A stretch of 19,517 nt of DNA from Cellvibrionaceae bacterium. Its GTDB lineage: Bacteria; Pseudomonadota; Gammaproteobacteria; Pseudomonadales; Cellvibrionaceae. A program made the position numbers and the translations under genes. Below the pieces are notes generated by a model. The model was not told where the DNA came from. It ran no database searches and saw only the letters and a list, made by a program, of their open reading frames with translations. The stretch covers positions 1 through 19,517 of the forward strand of contig JALUYN010000108.1 of assembly GCA_027012915.1 (NCBI GenBank), written 5' to 3'. Positions 1 through 5,579 of this stretch are shown here, piece by piece. Position 1 is the stretch's first letter. Each line of letters opens with the position of its first letter.

Positions 1-93
1 ATCTAAGCAACACCACTCTAATCCCCCTTTTCTTGGATAACATAAGATGGAGGGTACTACGTTCGCCTGACATAGATTTTCAAGATAACTAAC

Positions 94-112
94 GCCGGTT
101 AGCCCTAACGGC
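94..112. other. Imperfect stem-loop, possibly the end of an upstream gene
   Basis: GCCGGTTAG is followed two bases later by CTAACGGC, which gives an 8-bp stem with one bulged G, then TGGGTTTC. It could be a weak terminator for a gene lying left of the window. The rest of bases 1-247 shows no convincing ORF or promoter. The U-tract is poor, so this is only a candidate. Confidence 0.25.
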
Positions 113-247
113 TGGGTTTCTCATCGACAATATCTGCCTGGCTGAATAACGCGTCAAACAGCCAAAAAACTTAGAACACGTCGACAGAATAGACTCTTCG
201 CACTTATTAAGCTGTGTTCCAGATTCCACACTCTCACGAGCCCAGCT

Positions 248-649
248 ATGAATATCACCAAATCAGCCATCGCGTTCCTCGCCAGCCTAGCGCTGATTTC
301 CGCAGCGTCCGCCAATGAGTTGGAATATCGTGTCTACAATATCGACTACTCTGCAACCGACGATGTAATCCTCGAGCACCAAATCAATAGCCCCGTCCGT
401 ATTCTGAGCAAGAGTATTCTGATTCTGATCCCTGCATCTGGCCCGACCTCTGAAACCAATAGATTTCAGCAGGATGCCACCCCAGTGGCTCGCTTTGCCA
501 ACCTGGTCAGAGATCAGATTCGCACTCCTGTGAGAACCCTGCTCAAAGGAGAGTACCGCGCCGGAGCGGCCCCCTACACCCGCGGCACAGTGTATCAGGC
601 CGACTGGTCCGACAAGGGCATGAAGCTCGGAATTAAATACCAGTTCTAA
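248..649 (+). CDS. Small exported protein of unknown function
   Basis: This encodes a 133-residue protein that I do not recognise. Residues 1-22 look like a classical Sec signal peptide: Lys5, a hydrophobic core (AIAFLASLALIS), and an Ala-Ser-Ala cleavage site before Asn23-Glu24. The mature protein of about 110 residues has no Cys and no further membrane segment, and it ends in Tyr-Gln-Phe. A C-terminal aromatic residue is common in outer-membrane or periplasmic proteins but is not proof of that location. The segment RTPVRTLLKGEYRAG followed by a short beta-like C-terminus is its most distinctive part. The Shine-Dalgarno upstream of the ATG is weak. The gene stands alone, about 170 bases before the YebC-family gene on the same strand. 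The signal peptide makes a real gene likely; the function is unknown. Confidence 0.7.
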   Translation: MNITKSAIAFLASLALISAASANELEYRVYNIDYSATDDVILEHQINSPVRILSKSILILIPASGPTSETNRFQQDATPVARFANLVRDQIRTPVRTLLKGEYRAGAAPYTRGTVYQADWSDKGMKLGIKYQF

Positions 650-771
650 AATCCCCGCGTTATCGGAGAGCTCCACTCCTGGGACGCGCTATTTCTCTGA
701 TATGGCCGTAAATATCCGCTATAACTGAGTTATTCCCAATTTTCCTCGCCTTTTCATCACCTTAGCTTCCC

Positions 772-777
772 TATAAA
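772..777 (+). promoter_or_regulatory. Possible -10 box for the YebC-family gene
   Basis: TATAAA lies 40 bases before the ATG at 817, in an AT-rich stretch. No good -35 box sits at the right distance, so the promoter assignment is tentative. Confidence 0.3.
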
Positions 778-816
778 ATCACTGCCTTCAACGAACGACA
801 CGAGATAGAGACTCCC

Positions 817-1533
817 ATGGGAAGAGCCTACCAAAACCGCAAAGAATCCATGGCCAAGACCTCGGACGCCAAATCCAAGATCTACAGTAAATACGGCCGT
901 GAAATCTACGTGTGCGCCAAAGCTGGCGGGACAGATCCCGACGGCAATCTGGCCCTGCGTGGCATGATTGACCGCGCCAAGAAAGACCAGGTGCCCACCC
1001 ACGTAATTGAAAAAGCCATCAAAAAAGCTGAAGGTGGCGGCGGTGAGGACTTTGCGCTGGCGGTATACGAAGGCTATGGCCCCGGCAACTGCATGGCCAT
1101 CATCGAATGTCTGACCGACAATCCAAACCGTACCTTTGGCGACGTACGCCAGGCCTTTACCAAGACCAAAACCAAGATCGGTACGCAGGGCAGCGTCAGC
1201 CATATGTTCGATCACTCTGCCATTATGGTATTCAAGCACGACGATGAAGAAGCCGTACTGGAAGCCTTAATGGAAGCGGACGTAGACGTCACCGACCTGG
1301 AAAACGAAGATGGCAATATGACCGTGTTCGCCCCTCATACCGAGTTCTTCAAGGCCCGTCAGGCTCTGACCGAAGCCTTTGGCGAAATCGATTTTGAGGT
1401 CGCAGAAATTCAATATCTGCCCCAGAACACCATCGAGATGAGCGAAGAAGCCGCACCAATGTTCGAGAAGTTTCTGGATATGCTCAACGACCTGGACGAC
1501 GTACAAAACGTCTGGCACAACGTCGAGCAATAG
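817..1533 (+). CDS. YebC/PmpR (TACO1) family protein, YeeN-like
   Basis: The 238-residue protein matches the YebC/PmpR/TACO1 family along its full length and is usual in size. Family landmarks visible are the N-terminal [15 protein letters not shown], the KYGREIY segment, the [20 protein letters not shown] helix, YEGYGPGN, and the [15 protein letters not shown] strand. An acidic C-terminal domain ends in [10 protein letters not shown]. The N-terminus and the YEGYGP/GSVS motifs resemble E. coli YeeN more than YebC. Family members were described as DNA-binding regulators (PmpR in Pseudomonas quorum sensing), and more recent work implicates YebC/TACO1 in helping ribosomes through difficult motifs such as polyproline. 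Which applies here cannot be read from sequence. The start at 817 is preferred over the internal ATG at 850 because the MGR...SMAKT extension is conserved in the family. It appears monocistronic and is followed by a large inverted repeat. Confidence 0.93.
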   Translation: MGRAYQNRKESMAKTSDAKSKIYSKYGREIYVCAKAGGTDPDGNLALRGMIDRAKKDQVPTHVIEKAIKKAEGGGGEDFALAVYEGYGPGNCMAIIECLTDNPNRTFGDVRQAFTKTKTKIGTQGSVSHMFDHSAIMVFKHDDEEAVLEALMEADVDVTDLENEDGNMTVFAPHTEFFKARQALTEAFGEIDFEVAEIQYLPQNTIEMSEEAAPMFEKFLDMLNDLDDVQNVWHNVEQ

Positions 1534-1543
1534 TGACACATGC

Positions 1544-1585
1544 GGTCTCTATCCTCATGCCTCCTGTGGCCGACGGATAGAGACC
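1544..1585. repeat. Perfect 11-bp inverted repeat just after the YebC-family gene
   Basis: GGTCTCTATCC (1544-1554) and GGATAGAGACC (1575-1585) are exact inverted copies separated by 20 bases, beginning 10 bases past the yebC-family stop. Neither strand has a U-run after the stem, so it is not a canonical intrinsic terminator, although it could still protect or end the transcript. On the minus strand the 1575-1585 arm falls in the last codons of the decayed reading frame described at 1555-1794. Nine bases of the left arm are also complementary to the leader of the YebC-family gene (804-812). Confidence 0.7.
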
Positions 1586-1794
1586 CACACCACACCACGC
1601 AACCGATCTCTCGCAACCCAGCCCATCACCTCACTAGAGAGACTCTGATCAGAATCCCCCTCCAACAGTAGAGCCTGATCGTTAAAAGCGCACACGCGTT
1701 TAACCAGCAAGCCATAGACCTGGTGAGAAACCCACCAAAAAAAACCAAGAAGATCATGATTTCGGGAATGTGATTGGCCATCCAGTGCGAATGA
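1555..1794 (-). pseudogene. Remnant resembling an S26 (signal-peptidase-like) protease
   Basis: This 79-codon minus-strand frame has no usable start: a TAG at 1797-1795 closes it upstream. Its C-terminal half has the order of motifs seen in small S26 serine peptidases, such as the Ni-superoxide-dismutase maturation protease type. YGLLVKRV would be box D with the general-base Lys. Then come GDSDQSLSSEVMGWV, comparable to box E (GDN..S.DSR.FG.V), and a RDRLRGVVWV ending. In the same frame GQSHSRN could be an eroded G-x-S-M-x-P-T catalytic-serine box, with the Met and Pro lost. Evidence for decay is the missing start, the in-frame stop and the damaged Ser box. The resemblance is judged by eye; chance cannot be excluded, but the KRV...GD...S..S...GWV spacing is suggestive. 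It reads towards, and stops 22 bases short of, the end of the YebC-family gene. Confidence 0.45.
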
Positions 1795-1820
1795 CTATCG
1801 CCAAAATGGGCGGCAGCAGA

Positions 1821-1874
1821 CTACGATAGCGGCACTACCATCAGCCCCCCTAAACTATTGATCATCGTTTTCAT
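1821..1874 (-). pseudogene. Divergent signal-peptide-like ORF interrupted by an amber stop
   Basis: The ATG at 1874 has a good Shine-Dalgarno (GGAG, 8 bases upstream). It opens a 17-codon frame, MKTMINSLGGLMVVPLS, that ends in TAG at 1823-1821. Reading through the TAG in the same frame continues with SAAAHFGDSHSHWMANHIPE and a hydrophobic IMIFLVFFGGFL. That is the layout of a small exported His-containing membrane protein: a signal peptide cleaved after Ala-Ala-Ala, a short His-rich head and one membrane segment. The frame loses protein character near the T8 run around 1737-1744. It diverges from the flavodoxin gene and the Fur box lies between them, so it may have shared iron control. The 17-residue ORF could instead be a real leader peptide or simply chance. 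Confidence 0.4.
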
Positions 1875-1925
1875 CTACACATCTCCAGTTATCCGTGTTG
1901 AGTGAAAAACTATGACATAAACCAC

Positions 1926-1953
1926 TTGACTAGTAAATGCGAATCACTATCAT
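1926..1953 (+). promoter_or_regulatory. Fur-box-overlapped promoter of the flavodoxin gene
   Basis: TTGACT (1926-1931) and TATCAT (1948-1953), spaced 16 bases apart, form a strong sigma-70 type promoter. The 19 bases 1933-1951 match the Fur consensus GATAATGATAATCATTATC at 14 of 19 positions, with an intact right half except for one base. A repressor bound there would cover both spacer and -10. The prediction is repression by Fe-Fur under iron sufficiency and expression under iron limitation. The site is between divergent start codons and could also control the minus-strand ORF at 1874. Confidence 0.8.
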
Positions 1954-1983
1954 TACGATTAACAGAGCGAAAAGGAATTGATC

Positions 1984-2538
1984 GTGACAACCCTCCCCGA
2001 AGCCTCAATCGGCATTATTTTTGGCACGGATACCGGCAATACAGAAGATATGGCCCAAAAGATGAGTGAAGAGCTGCAGTCTCTGGGCTGCACCACCCCC
2101 GAACTAATCAACGTTGTCGACGTTTCCCCGGAATGGTTTGAGCACCTGGATTTTATCATTATGGGGATCCCCACCTGGGATTTCGGTGGCATTCAGGAAG
2201 ACTGGGAAAACTACGAAGATTTGATCCAGTTGCTACCGCTGGCCAACAAGGTGGTCGCTCTCTACGGCATGGGTGACCAGCTGGGTTACGGTGACTATTT
2301 TGTAGACGCCTTGGGGTGGTTGCATGAGCGCATAGTACCTACTGGTGCTCGCATTATTGGCCGCTGGTCAACCGAAGGCTACGACTTTGAAGCCTCCCTC
2401 GCCTGCAACGAAGACAAGACCGAGTTCTGTGGACTGGCAATCGATGACGATCAGCAGTTCGACCTCACTGATGAGCGCATTCAGCAGTGGATCGCTCAAT
2501 TGCAAAGTGAATACGGGCAACTGTTTGCCGCAGCCTGA
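1984..2538 (+). CDS. Long-chain flavodoxin
   Basis: This is a 184-residue FMN electron carrier of the cytoplasm that replaces ferredoxin when iron is scarce. The FMN phosphate loop is FGTDTGNTE close to the N-terminus. The segment TWDFGGIQEDWENYEDL matches the W-containing 60s-type loop, and YGMGDQLGYGDYFVDALGWL is the loop around the second flavin-stacking aromatic plus the insertion that defines long-chain flavodoxins. The length is typical. The GTG at 1984 is chosen because AAAGGA (1971-1976) lies 7 bases before it; an upstream TTG at 1978 would leave only one base. It is the first gene after the Fur box and leads a probable operon with the next two unknown genes and possibly fumC. In E. 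coli and other bacteria flavodoxin genes are known to be Fur- or SoxRS-controlled. Possible partners in this window are Rnf and the sulfite reductase. Confidence 0.93.
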   Translation: MTTLPEASIGIIFGTDTGNTEDMAQKMSEELQSLGCTTPELINVVDVSPEWFEHLDFIIMGIPTWDFGGIQEDWENYEDLIQLLPLANKVVALYGMGDQLGYGDYFVDALGWLHERIVPTGARIIGRWSTEGYDFEASLACNEDKTEFCGLAIDDDQQFDLTDERIQQWIAQLQSEYGQLFAAA

Positions 2539-2571
2539 ACATCAAGAACAATAATAACCGGGACCGTAATT

Positions 2572-3015
2572 ATGAAATTTCTTTGTCAAAAACACCGCGA
2601 CTGGCTGCAGAGTGACCCAATCAAAGCACTGCACCTCTGGCATAAAACTACAGAGGACGCCCGTCAGGCAGTGCGCGATGAGAACTGGCGCGTAGCCATC
2701 ATGAACTACGGCAACGCTTTCGATATTGCCGAGCTGCTGATCGACTGTGACAACTTCAGCATCCGAGCCCAGGAGCGCTATGCCTATACGGCGCTGGAAA
2801 TGGCCTATACGCTGAAGTCAAAAAAATTGGACACCCGCTGGCTGGTACACGCACTAACCGACAAACTCAAAGACCAATCCAGAAGCCAGTTGACCGAAGA
2901 ACTTATCGGGTCTCTGGCCAGCCTGGAAGCTCCCAAGGCAAGCAATGTGAGTTACATCTGGCAGGCAACGGAACAACAAACGCGCTCCAGCAATTACTCG
3001 AGACAACTTCACTGA
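2572..3015 (+). CDS. Unknown protein in the Fur-controlled flavodoxin-fumC unit
   Basis: A 147-residue soluble protein follows the flavodoxin gene by 33 bases on the same strand. I do not recognise the family. It has no signal peptide or membrane segment and appears mostly helical. The helices around DARQAVRDENWRVAIMNYG, AFDIAELLID and RAQERYAYTALEMAYTLKS have the small/hydrophobic pattern of TPR-like hairpins. The two Cys (residues 5 and 60) are not arranged as a metal site. The Ser/Gln/Asn-rich last 25 residues are probably disordered. Its position after a Fur box implies a role in iron limitation, but that is inference from context only. The ribosome-binding site (GGGACCGTAATT before ATG) is weak, which would fit translational coupling. 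Confidence 0.75.
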   Translation: MKFLCQKHRDWLQSDPIKALHLWHKTTEDARQAVRDENWRVAIMNYGNAFDIAELLIDCDNFSIRAQERYAYTALEMAYTLKSKKLDTRWLVHALTDKLKDQSRSQLTEELIGSLASLEAPKASNVSYIWQATEQQTRSSNYSRQLH

Positions 3016-3021
3016 TGCGTC

Positions 3022-3381
3022 ATGAAATCACATGCGCCGTCCCTCGATATTCTGGAAACATTGATTCGCACATCACGACACCCTGATAGGCCGGGACTTG
3101 TTGTGGATTACGTATCCGAATGCAAGCGCAAAGCCACGGGCAGAACACCCGAGGTTCAGCGAAGGATTTATATGCGCTGCTATAGCTTGCTCAAGGAAAC
3201 ATTTTGTGACACCGAGCTTCCCACTCACTGGAGATATTACTCGTTGGACAACTTGATCTATCCATTGCTGAGTATGCAACAGCTAACGGCAAGCCCGGAA
3301 GAGAAACGCGAAGTAACAAAACTCTACAATGAACTGCAGGCATTGAGTCACTTTTTTGAAACTCGCAGTCAAAACTATTGA
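3022..3381 (+). CDS. Unknown small protein before fumC (positional counterpart of fagA)
   Basis: A 119-residue, basic, probably helical cytoplasmic protein begins 6 bases after the previous stop, so the two are almost certainly co-transcribed. There is no signal peptide or membrane span. The most distinctive stretch is LPTHWRYYSLDNLIYPLLSM. In Pseudomonas a small protein called FagA (Fur-associated gene A) sits immediately before a Fur-regulated fumC. The size, position and Trp-Arg-centred segment make a FagA-like protein a reasonable guess, but I cannot confirm homology by eye. An ATG at 3015 is in another frame, so the start at 3022 is retained. Confidence 0.72.
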   Translation: MKSHAPSLDILETLIRTSRHPDRPGLVVDYVSECKRKATGRTPEVQRRIYMRCYSLLKETFCDTELPTHWRYYSLDNLIYPLLSMQQLTASPEEKREVTKLYNELQALSHFFETRSQNY

Positions 3382-3417
3382 GTGAACAAAGAAATTTTTG
3401 ATTTACAGGGATGCTTT

Positions 3418-3431
3418 GTCGCTAACGCGAC
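3418..3431. other. Small perfect hairpin between the unknown gene and fumC
   Basis: GTCGC TAAC GCGAC has a 5-bp stem and a 4-base loop, in the 148-base gap before fumC. No U-run follows. It might attenuate or process the transcript between the flavodoxin part of the unit and fumC. No Fur box and no convincing promoter were found in this gap. Confidence 0.3.
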
Positions 3432-3529
3432 TAGTAAATCAGCAATGTACTGTACTCGTCGATGCTTTACTTCGGATTGAACGTTTGAGGATGAAATCTT
3501 CAATCCCCGCCTAACCTAAGGAGCCCGCC

Positions 3530-4909
3530 ATGAGCGAGATGCGTATTGAATGCGATAGCATGGGCGAGCTGGAAGTCCCAGCGAATGCCCTCTACAGATC
3601 CCAAACCCAACGCGCCATCAATAACTTTGCTATCAGTGGTCAAACGCTTCCCAGAGAATTTATTCTGGCGTTACTGGAAGTCAAAATTGCTGCCGCCCAA
3701 GCTAACCTGGGTTTGAACTGTCTGCCTCCAGAAATTGCCAATGCCATTATTGTCGCCGCCAAGAATTTGCGCCAGGACGACAATCTGATGCAGCACTTCC
3801 CTGTCGATGTTTTCCAGACTGGGTCCGGCACCAGTACCAACATGAATGCTAACGAGGTAATTGCAAGTATCGCCTCTGGTCTTGGGGATATAGAAGTCAA
3901 TCCCAATGACCACGTGAATTTCGGTCAAAGCAGCAACGATGTCATTCCCACCACCATTCACGTCAGCGCCGCAATACAGCTCCAGCAACGTCTGCTACCA
4001 GCACTGGTAAAACTGCAACATACAATCGAAGAAAAAGCGCGACAGGTGGGGCACCACATCAAAACCGGGCGCACTCATTTGATGGATGCGATGCCGGTAA
4101 GTTTGGAACAATCCCTCCAGGCCTGGGCAGACCAGATTCGTCTCAATTGCGACAACCTGAAAGCCTTACAGCCCACCCTGCAAACCTTGGCTCAAGGCGG
4201 TACTGCTGTGGGAACTGGTATCAATGCCCACCCGGAATTTTCTCAGGCGTTCAGTCATACCCTGAGCCAAAATACCGGACTGGATTTCAAGCCCGCAGAC
4301 AATTTCTTCACTCATATCGCCTCGCAAGACACCGCCGTTGCTCTTTCAGGACAACTGAAAACGACCGCGGTCAGCATGATGAAAATAGCTAACGACCTGC
4401 GCTGGATGAACTCCGGGCCTCTCGCGGGCCTCGGCGAAATCAGCCTGCCAGCATTGCAACCTGGGTCATCAATCATGCCAGGTAAAGTCAACCCGGTTAT
4501 TCCCGAAGCTGTAGCGATGGTGGCTGCACAAGTGATCGGCAACGATGCAGCCATTACAATTGGCGGACAATCGGGCAACTTCGAGTTGAATGTCATGTTG
4601 CCCATGATTGGCTACAACCTGCTCAACAGTATCAAATGGCTATCATCTGCATGTGACCACCTGGGTGAAAAAGCCATAGCGGACTTTAGCGTCAATGAAG
4701 CCAAGCTTCAGGAAGCCCTGGAAAGAAACCCAATTCTGGTGACCGCATTGAATCCAATCATCGGTTACACCAAAGCCGCCAGCATTGCCAAGCAAGCCTA
4801 CGCTGAGGAACGTCCTATTGTGGATGTCGCAGAAGAGCAAACCGATCTGTCACGAGATGAACTGAATGCAATTCTGAATCCGGAAAAATTAACTCGAGGA
4901 GGCCTATAA
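3530..4909 (+). CDS. fumC: Class II fumarate hydratase (fumarase C)
   Basis: FumC converts fumarate to L-malate in the TCA cycle as a cytoplasmic homotetramer without an Fe-S cluster, so it keeps working under iron limitation or superoxide stress. The 459-residue length is normal. Superfamily landmarks are all present: FQTGSGTSTNMNANEV (substrate loop), NFGQSSNDVIPT, TGRTHLMDAMP with catalytic His183, and the signature GSSIMPGKVNP at 312-322 with the catalytic Ser313. A strong Shine-Dalgarno (AAGGAG) precedes the ATG. Aspartase shares these motifs, but the start MRIECDSMGELEVP and the HVNFGQSSNDV stretch favour fumarase. It lies downstream of the Fur-controlled flavodoxin genes. In Pseudomonas fumC is known to be Fur-regulated, which supports one iron-sparing unit here. 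Co-transcription across the 148-base gap is not proven. Confidence 0.96.
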   Translation: MSEMRIECDSMGELEVPANALYRSQTQRAINNFAISGQTLPREFILALLEVKIAAAQANLGLNCLPPEIANAIIVAAKNLRQDDNLMQHFPVDVFQTGSGTSTNMNANEVIASIASGLGDIEVNPNDHVNFGQSSNDVIPTTIHVSAAIQLQQRLLPALVKLQHTIEEKARQVGHHIKTGRTHLMDAMPVSLEQSLQAWADQIRLNCDNLKALQPTLQTLAQGGTAVGTGINAHPEFSQAFSHTLSQNTGLDFKPADNFFTHIASQDTAVALSGQLKTTAVSMMKIANDLRWMNSGPLAGLGEISLPALQPGSSIMPGKVNPVIPEAVAMVAAQVIGNDAAITIGGQSGNFELNVMLPMIGYNLLNSIKWLSSACDHLGEKAIADFSVNEAKLQEALERNPILVTALNPIIGYTKAASIAKQAYAEERPIVDVAEEQTDLSRDELNAILNPEKLTRGGL

Positions 4910-4956
4910 GAGGCCCCTCTATGGAAATCTTCCAGTCAGACAAAAAGGAGATGGAA

Positions 4957-5073
4957 ATGAACACCTTGCAAACTGTTTGGTTCTGGATAAAAACCTGCAC
5001 CGCGACCATTGCGTTGCTGTTTACCATTACCTACTTGCCGTGGGTGCTTCAGGGAACACTAACGCCCTTGTAA
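4957..5073 (+). CDS. 38-residue single-pass membrane peptide after fumC
   Basis: This short ORF starts at ATG 4957 with AAAAAGGAG six bases upstream, 47 bases after fumC. The product begins MNTLQTVWFWIKT, continues with one hydrophobic helix (TATIALLFTITYLPWVL) and ends in a short tail after Gly33. It has one positive residue before the helix and no charged residue after it, and so resembles bacterial small membrane proteins. It stops 5 bases before the convergent DUF934 gene ends. An in-frame ATG at 4951 abuts the Shine-Dalgarno and is unlikely to be used. The strong ribosome site and clean transmembrane pattern support a real gene; the function is unknown, possibly a regulator or a membrane anchor made with FumC under iron stress. 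Confidence 0.6.
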   Translation: MNTLQTVWFWIKTCTATIALLFTITYLPWVLQGTLTPL

Positions 5074-5078
5074 GAGCA

Positions 5079-5579
5079 TTAATCCGCTGCGGGCTGATAG
5101 CTACTGCTGAAATCATCCAACGATTGCATCGCGTCTTCCAGGCTAACGCCATCTTCGAACTGAAAGGCGGAAAAGCCACAGCGTTTCAGATAGTGCAACT
5201 GATCCGGAAGTATCTGTCCGATAGCACGGAGTTCTCCCTGATAGCCGTAACGCTCACGCAACAGCGTCGCCATGGAAAAACCGCGGCCATCGGTGAAGTT
5301 AGAAAAATAGACGGCAATCAATGGCAGGCCCAGTAATAACTCAATGTACCGTTCAAAGTCCTCGTCGCTGCTGAGCCATACCGCATAGCGACAATCTTCT
5401 CCGAGCAGTACGTGCCCCTGTGTCAGATAATCTTCCAGCGGCAATATCTTGCGCGATGACGCTGCATCGACAATCTCAGGTTCCAAACCAACTACCTGCC
5501 AATCGTCTGCGGTCACAACGCCGTCTTTAATAATTGATCTTGTCACCGCACCTGCGTTTTCCACATCACGCTGCTGCAT
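5079..5579 (-). CDS. DUF934 protein, sulfite reductase partner
   Basis: This 166-residue DUF934 (COG3749) protein is habitually encoded right after cysI in gammaproteobacteria. The family hallmark FSNFTDGRGFS is present, along with RERYGYQGELRAIGQILPDQLHYLKRCGF and the acidic EDAMQSLDDF helix. Its biochemical role is not settled; it is usually described as a probable oxidoreductase subunit or an accessory of assimilatory sulfite reduction. The ATG at 5579 is chosen over the GTG at 5585 because AAGGAG lies 7 bases upstream of the ATG. The start lies inside the end of cysI, a 14-base overlap, which indicates translational coupling. The gene ends 5 bases from the convergent small membrane ORF, with no visible terminator between them. 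Confidence 0.93.
   Translation of the reverse strand: MQQRDVENAGAVTRSIIKDGVVTADDWQVVGLEPEIVDAASSRKILPLEDYLTQGHVLLGEDCRYAVWLSSDEDFERYIELLLGLPLIAVYFSNFTDGRGFSMATLLRERYGYQGELRAIGQILPDQLHYLKRCGFSAFQFEDGVSLEDAMQSLDDFSSSYQPAAD

Noticed and set aside
757..1239. 160-codon minus-strand ORF
   Set aside because: It is antisense to the YebC-family gene, which is conserved along its full length; the composition is that of a mirrored frame.
1644..1653. TCTGATCAGA palindrome
   Set aside because: It is short and falls inside the decayed reading frame; no regulatory context supports it.
1720..1744. TGGTG...CACCA followed by A8 as a minus-strand terminator
   Set aside because: On the minus strand the T8 precedes the stem instead of following it, and on the plus strand the tail is A, so it fits neither direction.
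4909..4920. AGAGGCCCCTCT hairpin after fumC
   Set aside because: A two-base loop is too small, there is no U-run, and the next ORF has its own ribosome site shortly after.
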